Positions 17,319 through 28,500 of a stretch of 64,000 nucleotides of DNA are shown here, piece by piece (position 1 is the stretch's first letter; every line of letters starts with the position of its first letter). The DNA is taken from contig CACKMS010000002.1 of assembly GCA_902601315.1 (NCBI GenBank), forward strand, positions 82,763 to 146,762, read 5' to 3'. Made by a program: the position numbers and the translations under genes. The notes beneath the pieces are model-generated. The model did no database searches. It saw nothing but the letters and a program-made list of their open reading frames with translations, and was not told where the DNA came from. This stretch comes from an uncultured Pelagibacteraceae bacterium (GTDB lineage: Bacteria; Pseudomonadota; Alphaproteobacteria; Pelagibacterales; Pelagibacteraceae).

Positions 17319-17362
17319 AAAATTTAAAAATAAAATGTAAAGGAAAAAGAGGTAAACAAGTA

Positions 17363-18527
17363 ATGTCAAAAGAAAAGTTCGTAAGAAATAAACCGCACTG
17401 TAACATCGGTACAATCGGTCATGTCGATCACGGTAAAACTACGTTAACAGCTGCGATCACAAAAGTTTTAGCTGAATCAGGCGGTGCGCAATTTACCGCT
17501 TATGATCAAATTGATAAAGCTCCTGAAGAAAAAGAGAGAGGAATATGAAACTGCAAACAGACACTATGCGCACGTAGATTGCCCAGGTCACGCTGACTAT
17601 GTAAAAAATATGATTACAGGTGCAGCTCAAATGGATGGAGCAATTTTAGTTGTTAATGCTGCTGATGGTCCAATGCCTCAAACAAGAGAGCACATTCTTT
17701 TAGCAAGGCAGGTAGGTGTACCTGCTATAGTTGTTTACTTAAACAAAGTTGATCAAGTTGATGATAAAGAAATGATAGACCTTGTTGAGGAAGAAATTAA
17801 AGATTTATTAACATCATATAAATTCCCAGGTGACAAGACACCAATCGTTAAAGGTTCTGCACTTGCAGCTGTTGAGGGAAGAGATGATGAAATTGGAAAA
17901 AATTCTATTATGGATTTAATGAAAGCTGTAGATGAATTTATTCCACAACCAGATAGACCAAAGGATAAAGACTTCTTGATGCCTGTTGAGGATGTTTTCT
18001 CAATTTCAGGAAGAGGTACAGTAGTAACTGGTAGAGTAGAGTCAGGTATTATTAAAACTGGAGACGAAATTGAGATAGTAGGAATTAGAGAAACAAAGAA
18101 AACTGTTTGTACAGGAGTTGAAATGTTTAGAAAGCTTTTAGACTCTGGAGAAGCCGGAGATAACATTGGAGCTCTTTTAAGGGGTGTTGAAAGAACAGAT
18201 GTTGAAAGAGGACAAGTTCTTTGTAAACCTGCATCAATTACTCCACATACAAAATTTGAGGCTCAGGCATATGTGTTGAAAAAAGAGGAGGGTGGAAGAC
18301 ACACTCCTTTCTTTACAAAATACAGACCTCAGTTTTATTTTAGAACAACTGATGTAACTGGTGAGGTTGAGTTACCAGCAGGAACAGAAATGGTTATGCC
18401 TGGTGATGATGCTAAATTTACAGTAAAACTTATTACACCAATTGCAATGAATGAGAAATTAAACTTTGCAATAAGAGAAGGTGGTAGAACAGTAGGAGCT
18501 GGAGTAGTAACTAAAATTATAGAGTAA
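17363..18527 (+). pseudogene. tuf: Elongation factor Tu, disrupted by an inferred 26-nt deletion
   Basis: Frame 1 begins [20 protein letters not shown] with P-loop GHVDHGKT (19-26) and runs 61 codons to KERGI, then TGA at 17546-17548. Normal EF-Tu sequence resumes in another frame at [16 protein letters not shown] and continues to the end at 18527. The 1165-nt span plus 26 nt gives 1191 nt, i.e. 396 aa, the usual length. The missing codons are about nine residues of switch I after Arg-Gly-Ile, including the threonine that binds Mg2+. The junction, within 17541-17545 (GAATA), looks like a deletion between short repeats. A good ribosome binding site (AGGAAAAAGAGG) precedes the start. An essential gene broken this way suggests an assembly error or a second copy elsewhere. 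Confidence 0.93.
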
Positions 18528-18534
18528 ACTCCAT

Positions 18535-18610
18535 AGGAGTGTAGCTCAATTGGTAGAGCGCCGGTCTCCAAAACCGGAGGTTGGGGGTTCGATTCCCTCC
18601 GCTCCTGCCA
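18535..18610 (+). tRNA. tRNA-Trp (anticodon CCA)
   Basis: Acceptor AGGAGTG pairs with CGCTCCT, the CCGGT/ACCGG stem closes a loop with anticodon CCA, and the T-arm has GGGTTCGATTCCC. CCA is encoded. It sits 7 bp after tuf and 16 bp before secE, the standard tuf-trnW-secE order. Confidence 0.96.
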
Positions 18611-18626
18611 AGAAGGTTACAATATT

Positions 18627-18818
18627 ATGAAAAACCCTTTAAAATTTATTCAAGATGTAAAGCAAGAAGCTTTTAAAGTTACTTGGCCAACAGGAAAAGA
18701 AACATTGCAAGGAGCTCTTATGGTTGTTGCAATGGCTATAATTGCATCTTTATTCTTTTTATTATTGGATCAGGTTTTGAAGTTTTTTTTAGAATTAATT
18801 CTTAAGGTAAGTTTCTAA
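18627..18818 (+). CDS. secE: Preprotein translocase subunit SecE
   Basis: A 63-residue single-membrane-span SecE. The amphipathic N-terminus FIQDVKQEAFKVTWPTGKE (about 7-25) with the conserved WP is diagnostic, followed by one hydrophobic helix. It stabilises SecY in the SecYEG channel; secY is also in this window. The last codon overlaps the nusG start by 1 nt. Confidence 0.95.
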   Translation: MKNPLKFIQDVKQEAFKVTWPTGKETLQGALMVVAMAIIASLFFLLLDQVLKFFLELILKVSF

Positions 18819-19348
18819 TGAAAAATTGGTATATAGTTCAATCTCATTCAAGTTTTGAAAATAAGGTTGCAGCTTTAATCAAAGAAGAGGCTGAAAAAGC
18901 AAAAGTTTCCGATAAAATAGAGGAAATAATTGTACCTACCCATGACATTACTGAGGTTAAAAGAGGAAAAAGAGTACAAAGAAAAAAGAAGTATTTTCCT
19001 GGCTATGTATTAATTAAAAGTGAAATGGATAATGAACTTTACCACATGATCAAAAAAATTAAGAGAGTAAGCGGGTTTTTAGGTTCAAAAGGTATGCCAA
19101 TTCCAGTTTCAGATAAAGAAATTGAGAAAATTCTAGGTCAAATAAAAGATGGTGTAGCACAACCAAAATCTGCTATAGAGTACAGCGTTGGTGAAAAAGT
19201 TCAGGTGATCGATGGACCTTTTGCATCCTTTAGTGGTCTTGTAGAAGATATTGATGAAGAGAAGCTAAGACTTAAAGTTTCAGTTTCAATTTTTGGTCGT
19301 CCAACACCTGTTGATTTAGAATTTAACCAAGTAGAGAAAGCAAGTTAA
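18818..19348 (+). CDS. nusG: Transcription termination/antitermination protein NusG
   Basis: A 176-residue NusG with an N-terminal NGN domain ([17 protein letters not shown] start; KYFPGYVLI near 60) and a C-terminal KOW domain ([20 protein letters not shown] near 125-144). It binds RNA polymerase and couples it to ribosomes or Rho. It overlaps rplK by 1 nt. Confidence 0.97.
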   Translation: MKNWYIVQSHSSFENKVAALIKEEAEKAKVSDKIEEIIVPTHDITEVKRGKRVQRKKKYFPGYVLIKSEMDNELYHMIKKIKRVSGFLGSKGMPIPVSDKEIEKILGQIKDGVAQPKSAIEYSVGEKVQVIDGPFASFSGLVEDIDEEKLRLKVSVSIFGRPTPVDLEFNQVEKAS

Positions 19349-19776
19349 TGGCGAAAAAAGAAATTAGTGGATACATAAAGTTACAGATTAATGGCGGACA
19401 AGCAAATCCTGCACCACCGGTTGGTCCTGCGTTGGGTCAAAGAGGAATTAATATCATGGAATTCTGTAAGGCATTTAATGAAAAAACAAAATCTTTTGCA
19501 GGAAAACCTGTGCCAGTAATTATCACAGTATATAAAGACAAAAAATTTGATTTTGTTTTAAAGTCACCTCCAGCATCTCATTTTATCAAAGAAGCAGTCA
19601 AACTTAAAAGTGGCTCAAAAGAACCTGGTAGAAATATAGTTGCTTCAATATCTAAAAAACAACTAGAGGAAATTGCTAAAAAGAAAATGGAAGACTTGAA
19701 CGCACATGACTTAGAGGAAGCATCAAAAATTATTGCAGGATCTGCAAGATCAATGGGAATAGAGGTAAAAGAATAA
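19348..19776 (+). CDS. rplK: 50S ribosomal protein L11
   Basis: A 142-residue L11. The proline-rich [19 protein letters not shown] (about 22-40) at the GTPase-associated centre and the C-terminal [10 protein letters not shown] are signatures. It binds 23S rRNA in the factor-binding stalk base. It overlaps nusG and rplA by 1 nt each, so there is no room for a separate L11/L1 leader. Confidence 0.98.
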   Translation: MAKKEISGYIKLQINGGQANPAPPVGPALGQRGINIMEFCKAFNEKTKSFAGKPVPVIITVYKDKKFDFVLKSPPASHFIKEAVKLKSGSKEPGRNIVASISKKQLEEIAKKKMEDLNAHDLEEASKIIAGSARSMGIEVKE

Positions 19777-20465
19777 TGCCATCAAAAAGATTTAAAAAAT
19801 TACCTGAGAATACTAACACTCTACCTTCTGAGAGTTTTGAGAAATTAGTACCATTAGTTAAACAGAATTGTACAACTAAATTTGACGAGTCTATTGATCT
19901 AAGTTTTCAAATTAACAACAAACAAAAAAAAAGTGAAATTAATATAAGAACTGCTGTTAATCTACCTGGTGGAACTGGAAAAACTGTAAAAGTTGCAGTA
20001 GTTTGTGAGGATAATAAATCTCAAGAAGCAAAAGATGCTGGTGCAGATATTGTTGGAGGAGATGAATTTGTTGAAAAAATTAAGGGTGGTGAATTAAACT
20101 TTGAAAAATTAATCTGTACACCTGGCATGATGGTAAAACTTTCAAAATTAGGTAAAGTTTTAGGTCCAAAAGGATTAATGCCAAATCCTAAACTGGGTTC
20201 AGTAACGAATGATTTAACAAAAGCAGTGTCTGATGCAAAGTCTGGACAAGTGGAAATTAGAAATGACAAAGATGGAAATATTGGTGTAAGTATTGGAAAG
20301 AAATCTTTTGATGATGAAAAATTAGTTAAAAATTACAATGCAATCATTGATGCATTAGAAAAAGAAAAAGCAAACAATACCCTTAAAGGTGATTTAGTTA
20401 AACAAGCCTTTATAACATCATCTATGGGAGTTTCTTATAAAGTAAAATTAGGTAAGAGTATTTAA
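19776..20465 (+). CDS. rplA: 50S ribosomal protein L1
   Basis: A 229-residue two-domain L1. TPGMMVKLSKLGKVLGPKGLMPNPK-type sequence in the middle (about residues 110-135) is the family signature. L1 forms the mobile stalk near the E site and in other bacteria represses its own operon. It starts at the rplK stop and is followed 2 nt later by rplJ. Confidence 0.98.
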   Translation: MPSKRFKKLPENTNTLPSESFEKLVPLVKQNCTTKFDESIDLSFQINNKQKKSEINIRTAVNLPGGTGKTVKVAVVCEDNKSQEAKDAGADIVGGDEFVEKIKGGELNFEKLICTPGMMVKLSKLGKVLGPKGLMPNPKLGSVTNDLTKAVSDAKSGQVEIRNDKDGNIGVSIGKKSFDDEKLVKNYNAIIDALEKEKANNTLKGDLVKQAFITSSMGVSYKVKLGKSI

Positions 20466-20467
20466 TT

Positions 20468-20977
20468 ATGATGAATAAAGAACAAAAGAAACAGTACATA
20501 AGTGATATGTCAACTCAGTTTGATAAATCAGAGGCTGTAATAGTTACTCATTATCAAGGCTTGACAGTTTCTCAGTTAGATGAATTGAGAAAACAAATGA
20601 GAGAACAGGGTATTAAATTCAAGATAACGAATAATAGAATTACAAAATTAGCCTTAGAAAAAACCAGATGTAAAGATTTATCGGATTTATTCAGTGGCCC
20701 AACAGCTGTAGCAATGTCTGAGGACGCGATTATATCTGCAAAAATATTAACGAAATTTTCGAAAGAGAATCAGAATTTAAAAATTTTAGGTGGTATAATG
20801 GGTTCTGACGTTTTAGATGTTGCAGGAGTGCAAAATGTTGCGACATTACCATCTTTAGATGAAGCAAGAGCAAAAATAGTGGGTATTTTGAGGTCTCCAG
20901 CACAAAAAATTGCGAGTATTTTACTTGCGCCGGCGTCAAAAATCGCTATTTTAGCGCTCGAAAAATCAAAAAAATAA
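20468..20977 (+). CDS. rplJ: 50S ribosomal protein L10
   Basis: A 169-residue L10, the base to which L7/L12 dimers attach. The N-terminal half with VIVTHYQGLTVSQLDELR (about 24-41) and the later FSGPTAVAMS are typical. Two adjacent ATGs (20468, 20471) could start it. The gap to rplA is only 2 nt, so the long L10 leader known from enterobacteria is absent. Confidence 0.97.
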   Translation: MMNKEQKKQYISDMSTQFDKSEAVIVTHYQGLTVSQLDELRKQMREQGIKFKITNNRITKLALEKTRCKDLSDLFSGPTAVAMSEDAIISAKILTKFSKENQNLKILGGIMGSDVLDVAGVQNVATLPSLDEARAKIVGILRSPAQKIASILLAPASKIAILALEKSKK

Positions 20978-20996
20978 CCAGGGACATTAGACTAAT

Positions 20997-21368
20997 ATGG
21001 CTGACTTAAATAAAATTATAGAAGATTTATCGAGTTTGACTGTTGTAGAAGCAGCTGAACTTTCAAAACAACTTGAGGAAAAATGGGGTGTAACAGCAGC
21101 AGCAGCAGTTGCAGCAGCACCAGCAGCAGCAGCAGGAGCTGCTCCAGCAGAGGAAAAAGATGATTTTACAATTATGCTTACAGCAGCAGGTGATAAAAAA
21201 ATAAATGTAATTAAAGAAGTTAGAGCTATCACTGCTCTTGGATTAAAAGAAGCAAAAGACTTAGTCGAAGGAGCACCTAAAGAAATTAAATCGGGTGTTA
21301 ATAAAAAAGAAGCTGAAGAAATCAAGCAAAAACTTGAAGCTGCAGGCGCAAAAGTAGAACTTAAGTAA
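20997..21368 (+). CDS. rplL: 50S ribosomal protein L7/L12
   Basis: A 123-residue L7/L12: an N-terminal dimerisation helix pair, an alanine-rich hinge (about 34-50), and the factor-binding C-terminal domain with [16 protein letters not shown] (about 80-95). Several dimers bind L10 and recruit translation GTPases. The hinge is encoded by a GCA-rich near-repeat. Confidence 0.98.
   Translation: MADLNKIIEDLSSLTVVEAAELSKQLEEKWGVTAAAAVAAAPAAAAGAAPAEEKDDFTIMLTAAGDKKINVIKEVRAITALGLKEAKDLVEGAPKEIKSGVNKKEAEEIKQKLEAAGAKVELK
21096..21146 (+). repeat. rplL: GCA-rich triplet tract encoding the L7/L12 hinge
   Basis: Fifteen of the codons in this stretch are alanine or proline codons, mostly GCA in short tandem blocks of three or four. 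The tract lies in frame inside rplL and encodes the flexible hinge. Length changes by slippage would stay in frame, so variation between strains is plausible. Confidence 0.7.
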
Positions 21369-21386
21369 TTTTAAACAGGATTTTTG

Positions 21387-21413
21387 CTGATTTAAAGATT
21401 TTTTTTAAATCAG
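21387..21413 (+). promoter_or_regulatory. Hairpin between rplL and rpoB, candidate attenuator or processing site
   Basis: A perfect 10-bp inverted repeat, CTGATTTAAA (21387-21396) and TTTAAATCAG (21404-21413), with loop GATTTTT. It occupies most of the 50-bp rplL-rpoB gap and ends about 6 nt before rpoB. There is no T-run after the stem, so it is not a standard terminator. In E. coli the same gap holds an attenuator and an RNase III site, so a similar role is plausible. Confidence 0.6.
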
Positions 21414-21418
21414 TAAGT

Positions 21419-24400
21419 GTGATGCAATTATCTTTTACAAAAAAGAAAAATATCAGAAAAAGTTTTGGTAAACTAAAAGAAAGTTTATCTATCCCGAATC
21501 TAATTGAGGTTCAAAAAAATTCTTATAAAGAATTAACAGAATTCAAACATGACATTGAACAACATTTAATTAAAGGTTTTGACAGGGTATTTAAAAGCAT
21601 CTTTCCTATTGAAGATTTAAACGACAAAGCAACATTAGAATATGTCTCATATAAATTAGAAAAACCAAAATTTGATGTTGAGGAATGCATCACAAGAGGT
21701 TTGACTTATTCTGCAGCTCTTAAATGCACTTTAAGATTAGTTGTTTATGAAATAGATCAGGAAAATAACACAAAAGATATTTTATCAGCAAAAGAACAAG
21801 AAGTTTATATGGGTGAAGTTCCAATGATGACTAATAGTGGAACTTTCATAACTAATGGTGTTCAAAGAGTTGTTGTCAATCAAATGCACAGAAGCCCTGG
21901 TGTGTTTTTTGATCATGACAAAGGTAAATCTCATGCAAGTGGAAAACTGTTATTTAATTGCAGGGTAATACCTAATAGAGGCTCTTGGTTAGATTTTGAA
22001 TATGATGTTAAAGATTTCCTTTACTTTAGAATTGATAGAAAGAAGAAAATATTAGTATCAACTCTACTCCAAGCACTTGGATTTTCAAAAAACGATATAG
22101 TTAAAGAATTTTATGAAAAAGACATTTATAATCTTGATGAAAAAATAAACAAATGGAAAACTAAATTTGATCCTGAAAATTATAAATCTAAAAATTTTTC
22201 AGAGGAAGTAATAGATGCCAAAAGTAATAAAGTTATTGTTAAGCAAGGTGAAAAAATTAACTTTTTAACCGCAAAAAAACTTTCAAATGATGGACTTAAA
22301 GAAATATTTGTACCTAGCGAGTCTTTGTTTGGAAAGTTTCTTTATAAAGATATAAAAATTGGTGAGGAAGTATTTAAAATAGGTACAGAATTAAATGAAA
22401 CTATTGTTCAAAAAATAATTGAAGCAAACATTAAATCTATTGAAATTTCTAAAACAAATTCTATTACAAAAGGACCATACTTATTATTAACGTTATTAAA
22501 TGATAAGAATGAAACTAAAAACGATGCTATTACTGAAATTTATAAGGTTTTAAGACCAGGAGAGCCACCAACTATTGAGATCGCATCTCAAATATTCAAT
22601 AATCTATTTTTCAGCTCTGACAGGTATGACTTATCAGATGTTGGTAGGGTAAAAATGAATTCAAGATTAAATCTTAATTGTTCAGATAAAATAACAATCC
22701 TCAGAAATGACGATATACTAGCAATTGTTCAAAAAATGTTAGATCTAAGAGATGGAAAGGATGAAATTGACGATATTGATCATCTAGGTAACAGAAGAGT
22801 AAGGTCAGTTGGAGAATTAGTTGAAAATCAAGCTCGTATAGGTGTTTACAGAATGGAAAGAGCGATTAAAGAAAAAATGACAACATTAGATGTCGAGTCT
22901 GCGATGCCACAGGATCTTATAAATGCAAAACCTTTGACAATTTCTTTAAAAGATTTTTTTGCAACATCTCAACTTTCTCAATTTATGGACCAAACAAATC
23001 CATTATCAGAAATCACTCATAAAAGAAGAGTATCTGCGTTAGGACCTGGTGGTCTTACAAGAGAAAGAGCAGGATTTGAAGTTCGTGATGTTCATCCTAC
23101 GCATTACGGAAGAATCTGTCCAATTGAAACTCCAGAAGGTCCAAACATTGGTTTAATTAATAGTCTATCAACATATTCAAAAATTAATAAATATGGCTTC
23201 ATAGAAAGTCCATACAAGAAAGTAGAAAATGGAATTGTTCAAGATAAAATAGAATATCTTTCAGCAATGGAGGAAACAAAATTTACTATCGCTCAAGCTA
23301 ATTCAGTTATTGATAAAAACGGTAAATTCAAAGAAGATCTTGTATCTTGTAGAGAAAATTTAAACTTTATTTTATCGAAACCAGAAAATATTGATTACAT
23401 CGACGTATCACCAAAACAATTAGTCTCAGTTGCTGCATCTTTAATTCCATTTTTAGAAAATGATGATGCCAATAGAGCATTAATGGGATCAAACATGATG
23501 AGACAGGCAGTACCTTTATTAAAACCTGAAGCACCACTAGTTGGGACTGGTATCGAAAGTGATGTAGCCTTAGATTCAGGTGTTACAATTGTTGCAAGAA
23601 GGGATGGTGTTGTTGATAAAATTGATGGAAAAAGAATTGTAATTAAAGCATCAAATGAAAAAGATTATTCTCAATCAGGTGTTGATATTTATAACTTACA
23701 AAAATTTAAAAGATCTAATCAAAATACTTGTATTAATCAAAAGCCATTAGTTAGAGTTGGTGATAAAGTTAAATCAGGAGACATTATTGCAGACGGCCCA
23801 TCCACCAAAATTGGTGAACTTGCTCTAGGTAAAAACGTTACTGTAGCGTTTATGCCATGGCAAGGTTATAATTTCGAAGATTCAATTCTTATATCTGAGA
23901 GATGTGTAACTGATGATGTATTTACCTCAATACATATAGAAGAGTATGAAGTTATGGCTCGTGATACAAAACTAGGTGAGGAGGACATCACAAGAGATAT
24001 ACCGAATGTAAATGAAGAAGCTTTGAAAAATTTAGATGAGTCAGGAATTGTTTATATAGGAGCAGAAGTAAAACCAGGAGATATATTGGTTGGAAAGGTA
24101 ACTCCGAAAGGTGACTCAGCTTCAGGACCTGAAGAAAAGTTGTTAAGATCAATATTTGGGGAAAAAGCAATAGATGTTACTGATACATCCTTAAAAATGC
24201 CAAGTGGAAGTGGAGGTATTGTGGTAGATGTAAGAGTTTTTAACAGACATGGTATAGAAAAAGACGAAAGATCTATTACAATAGAGAGAGCAGAGATAGA
24301 AAGCGTTCAAGAAGATAAAAAAGTTGAGGAAGAGATTTTAGAGAGAAGTATTAAACAAAGAGCAGCAACATTCTTAGCTGGCTCATCATTAGATAAAAAA

Positions 24401-25504
24401 ATAAAAGATTTAGATGCTGGAACTAAATTAGATGATGATAAAATTAACAGTTTATTAATTTCTGATTTATTTAAAGTAACTACAAATGATGCAAAAAATT
24501 CAGAATCACTATCACAGCTAAAAGAGCAATATAATAGTGCCAAAAAAGATATTCAGGATCGTTTTGAAGATAAAGTATTAAAAATCAGACAAGGCGATGA
24601 TTTATTACCAAGCGTCATGAAAATGGTAAAAGTCTTTGTAGCTATTAAAAGAAGACTAAGACCAGGTGATAAAATGTCAGGAAGACACGGTAATAAAGGA
24701 GTAGTTAGTAAAATTGTTCCAGTTGAAGATATGCCATATAGGGAAAACGGAAAACCAGTTGATATAGTTTTAAATCCACTAGGAGTACCAAGTAGAATGA
24801 ATGTAGGCCAAATTTTAGAAACACATTTAGGATGGTCTTGCACTGAGCTTGGTGAAAAATTAAAAAATTTAGTTAATGAAAATCAGAAAAAAATTGAAAA
24901 ATCAGAAAAAATGATAACATTTTTGAAATCTGTGTATGGAGATGATGTTTATGAGGAAAACATCGATAAATTAACAAATACAGAATTTAAAGATTTATGT
25001 GATAACATTCAAAATGGTGTTCCTATAGCGACACCCGTTTTTGATGGGGCTAAAGAGCAGGATGTAACTAACATGCTAGATCTAGCTGAACTTCCAAACT
25101 CTGGACAAACACACTTATGGGATGGAAGAACAGGTGAAAAATTTGACAGGCCAGTTACTGTTGGAACAATTTATATGCTTAAATTACATCATCTTGTTGA
25201 AGATAAAATACATGCAAGATCAACAGGGCCCTACAGTTTGGTTACCCAACAGCCACTTGGCGGAAAAGCACAATTAGGTGGACAAAGATTTGGTGAAATG
25301 GAAGTCTGGGCATTAGAAGCATATGGTGCATCATATACTTTACAAGAAATACTGACAGTTAAATCAGATGATGTAGCTGGAAGAGTAAAAGTTTATGAAA
25401 CGATAGTTAAAGGTGAAGAGAACTTCGAATCTGGAATACCAGAGTCATTTAACGTTTTAGTAAAAGAAATAAAGTCATTAGCACTAAATGTGGAGTTAAA
25501 TTAA
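21419..25504 (+). CDS. rpoB: DNA-directed RNA polymerase subunit beta
   Basis: A 1361-residue beta subunit of normal alphaproteobacterial length. The rifampicin-binding region [20 protein letters not shown] (from about residue 518) appears wild type, and the C-terminal [20 protein letters not shown] segment is intact. It forms the catalytic core with RpoC. The start is GTG at 21419 or the ATG immediately after at 21422. rpoC follows after 1 nt. Confidence 0.98.
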   Translation: MMQLSFTKKKNIRKSFGKLKESLSIPNLIEVQKNSYKELTEFKHDIEQHLIKGFDRVFKSIFPIEDLNDKATLEYVSYKLEKPKFDVEECITRGLTYSAALKCTLRLVVYEIDQENNTKDILSAKEQEVYMGEVPMMTNSGTFITNGVQRVVVNQMHRSPGVFFDHDKGKSHASGKLLFNCRVIPNRGSWLDFEYDVKDFLYFRIDRKKKILVSTLLQALGFSKNDIVKEFYEKDIYNLDEKINKWKTKFDPENYKSKNFSEEVIDAKSNKVIVKQGEKINFLTAKKLSNDGLKEIFVPSESLFGKFLYKDIKIGEEVFKIGTELNETIVQKIIEANIKSIEISKTNSITKGPYLLLTLLNDKNETKNDAITEIYKVLRPGEPPTIEIASQIFNNLFFSSDRYDLSDVGRVKMNSRLNLNCSDKITILRNDDILAIVQKMLDLRDGKDEIDDIDHLGNRRVRSVGELVENQARIGVYRMERAIKEKMTTLDVESAMPQDLINAKPLTISLKDFFATSQLSQFMDQTNPLSEITHKRRVSALGPGGLTRERAGFEVRDVHPTHYGRICPIETPEGPNIGLINSLSTYSKINKYGFIESPYKKVENGIVQDKIEYLSAMEETKFTIAQANSVIDKNGKFKEDLVSCRENLNFILSKPENIDYIDVSPKQLVSVAASLIPFLENDDANRALMGSNMMRQAVPLLKPEAPLVGTGIESDVALDSGVTIVARRDGVVDKIDGKRIVIKASNEKDYSQSGVDIYNLQKFKRSNQNTCINQKPLVRVGDKVKSGDIIADGPSTKIGELALGKNVTVAFMPWQGYNFEDSILISERCVTDDVFTSIHIEEYEVMARDTKLGEEDITRDIPNVNEEALKNLDESGIVYIGAEVKPGDILVGKVTPKGDSASGPEEKLLRSIFGEKAIDVTDTSLKMPSGSGGIVVDVRVFNRHGIEKDERSITIERAEIESVQEDKKVEEEILERSIKQRAATFLAGSSLDKKIKDLDAGTKLDDDKINSLLISDLFKVTTNDAKNSESLSQLKEQYNSAKKDIQDRFEDKVLKIRQGDDLLPSVMKMVKVFVAIKRRLRPGDKMSGRHGNKGVVSKIVPVEDMPYRENGKPVDIVLNPLGVPSRMNVGQILETHLGWSCTELGEKLKNLVNENQKKIEKSEKMITFLKSVYGDDVYEENIDKLTNTEFKDLCDNIQNGVPIATPVFDGAKEQDVTNMLDLAELPNSGQTHLWDGRTGEKFDRPVTVGTIYMLKLHHLVEDKIHARSTGPYSLVTQQPLGGKAQLGGQRFGEMEVWALEAYGASYTLQEILTVKSDDVAGRVKVYETIVKGEENFESGIPESFNVLVKEIKSLALNVELN

Positions 25505-25505
25505 T

Positions 25506-28500
25506 ATGAGTAAAGAATTAACAAATTTATTTAAAGGTGCCGAAATTTCAGAAGCACAAAATTTTAATAGTATTAAAATTACATTAGCTAGCCCTGAGAA
25601 AATTAAATCTTGGACATATGGTGAGATTAAAAAACCTGAAACGATAAATTATAGAACTTTTAGACCAGAAAAAGATGGTCTATTCTGTGCTAGAATTTTT
25701 GGTCCAATAAAAGATTACGAGTGTTTGTGTGGAAAATACAAACGAATGAAATTTAGAGGAATTATATGTGAGAAATGTGGTGTTGAAGTAACAAAATCAA
25801 ATGTAAGAAGAGAAAGAATGGGCCACATAAACCTTGCAACCCCTGTTGCTCATATATGGTTTTTAAAGTCACTTCCTAGCAGAATTTCATTGGCGATTGA
25901 TATGAAACTTAAAGAGGTTGAACGAGTTCTTTATTTTGAAAATTTTATAGTTATTGAACCTGGATTAACTGGATTGAAAAAAAACCAGTTACTTGGTGAA
26001 GAAGAATTAATTAAATATCAAGATGAATACGGAGAAGAGTCTTTTACTGCAGGAATTGGTGCAGAGGCGATACTTGAAATTTTAAAATCAATTAATCTTG
26101 AGGAAGAAAAAAATAGTTTGATCAAAACGATAAAAGAGACTAAATCAAAAGTATCGGAGGAAAGATCAATAAAAAGATTAAAGCTCATTGAGTCTTTTAT
26201 AGAAACTGGAAATAAGCCAGAATGGATGATCTTAACAACAATTCCTGTTATTCCTCCAGAATTAAGACCTTTAGTACCATTAGATGGCGGCAGATTTGCA
26301 ACTTCAGATTTGAACGACCTGTATAGAAGAGTTATTAATCGAAATAACAGACTAAAGAGATTAATGGATCTTAAAGCTCCTGATATTATTGTAAGAAATG
26401 AAAAAAGAATGCTTCAAGAGTCTGTTGATGCATTATTTGACAATGGAAGAAGAGGGAGAGTTATTACTGGAACAGGCAAAAGACCATTAAAGTCTTTAGC
26501 TGAAATGTTAAAAGGTAAACAAGGAAGATTTAGACAAAATTTATTAGGTAAAAGAGTAGATTATTCAGGAAGATCAGTAATTGTCGTTGGGCCAGATCTA
26601 AAACTGCATGAATGTGGCCTTCCAAAAAAGATGGCTCTTGAATTATTTAAGCCATTTCTGTACGCAAGATTAAATAAATTGGGCTTTGCATCCACAATTA
26701 AGCAAGCAAAAAAATTAGTTGAAAGAGAGAGAAATGAAGTTTGGGATGCTTTGGAGCTAATAGTTAGAGAACATCCAGTCATTTTAAATAGAGCTCCAAC
26801 ACTTCATAGATTGGGAGTACAAGCTTTTGAACCAAAACTTATTGAAGGAAATGCAATAGAACTTCATCCGTTAACTTGTGCTGCATTTAATGCTGACTTT
26901 GATGGTGATCAAATGGCAGTACACGTTCCACTAAGTTTAGAAGCACAATTAGAAGCGCGAGTATTAATGATGTCTACAAATAATATTTTAAGTCCATCTA
27001 ATGGCAAACCTATAATTGTTCCTAGTCAGGATATGATTTTAGGAATTTATTACTTGTCTCAGCCACCATATCAAAAAGATAGAGTAGAGGGTTATTTTGT
27101 TAACACCTCAGAAATAGAGCATGCACTTGAAATTGGTCAAATCAAAGTCCACTCAAGAATAGTTTCAAGATATGAAACTGTTGATGAGAAAGGAAATACT
27201 AAGTTTGAAAAACATATTAGTACAGCAGGAAGATTTTTATTATCAAATTTAATACCAAAAAATGTTAATAACAAATTTTCATTAGTAGATAGACTATTAC
27301 CTAAAAAAGTTGTTTCAGAAGTTATTGACCATGTGTTCAGGTTCTCAGGACAAAAAAGTACAGTCATATTCTGTGATAAGTTAAAAGATTTAGGTTTTAA
27401 ACACGCGTTTAAAGCAGGAATTTCTTTTGGTAAAGATGATCTAGTTATACCAGATAATAAACAACAATTAATTGATGAGACAAAAAAATTAATTTCAGAT
27501 TATGAAAACCAATATTCTGAAGGATTGATTACTAGAGGGGAAAAATACAACAAAGTGATTGATGCATGGTCAAAATGTACTGACAGAGTTGCATCGGAGA
27601 TGATGAAGAGAATTTCTGCTACAGAGGTTACAGAGGATGGTCTTAAAATCAATTCAGTATTCATGATGGCTGACAGCGGTGCGAGAGGATCTGCCGCTCA
27701 AATGAAGCAATTGGCTGGAATGAGAGGTTTGATTGCGAAACCATCAGGTGAAATTATCGAGTCACCAATTACTTCAAATTTCAAAGAAGGTTTAACTGCT
27801 CTAGAATACTTTAATTCAACACACGGCGCTAGAAAAGGTTTAGCTGATACAGCTTTGAAAACTGCAAGTTCAGGATATTTGACACGAAGGTTATGTGATG
27901 TTGCTCAAGATTTAACTATTACCAAACCCAAGTGTGATATGAAATGTGGATCTATTAAGCTTACCGAAGTCTTAGAAGGCGGAAACATAATGGTAAGTTT
28001 ATCTGAGAGAGCCCTTGGCAGAGTTGCAGCAAAAGATGTAAAAAATCCTCTGACTGGTGACATTTTAATAAAGAAAAATGAGATGATAGATGAAGCAGGA
28101 TGTGAAAAAATCGATGCGGCTGGTGTAAAAGGTATAAATGTATACTCTGTAATGACATGCAAAGCAAAAGAGGGTGTATGTGCAACCTCATATGGAAGAG
28201 ACTTATCTAGAGGTAAAATGGTCCACGTTGGTGAGGCTATTGGGATGATTTCTGCTCAATCAATCGGTGAACCGGGCACACAATTAACAATGAGAACGTT
28301 TCACGTTGGTGGAACTGCCTCTGTAAAACAAGATTCACAAATTGTATCGAGTTCAGATGGTATATTAAAAATTGTGAATACTAATTTATTGGAAGATTCA
28401 AAGAAAAATCAGATAGTTATGGGAAGAAATACTGAGCTTTCAATAGAAGATGGAAACGGATTACAGGTTGCTTCTTACAAAGTTCCTTACGGTTCAAAAC

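Noticed and set aside
17224..17406. Minus-strand ORF with [20 protein letters not shown]
   Set aside because: It is the antisense translation of tRNA-Gly, a well-known spurious protein in databases, and it overlaps the tuf start.
17541..17548. Programmed frameshift or ribosomal bypassing in tuf
   Set aside because: The codons for switch I are absent from the DNA, not merely out of frame, so no recoding event could restore EF-Tu.
17753..18571. Long minus-strand ORFs inside tuf
   Set aside because: Shadow frames of a conserved gene with no motif of their own.
20987..21325. Ala/Ser-rich ORF antisense to rplL
   Set aside because: It mirrors the GCA-rich rplL sequence; rplL itself is unmistakable.
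21387..21413. Intrinsic terminator between rplL and rpoB
   Set aside because: The stem is AT-rich and no T-run follows it; the downstream gene is essential and co-directional.
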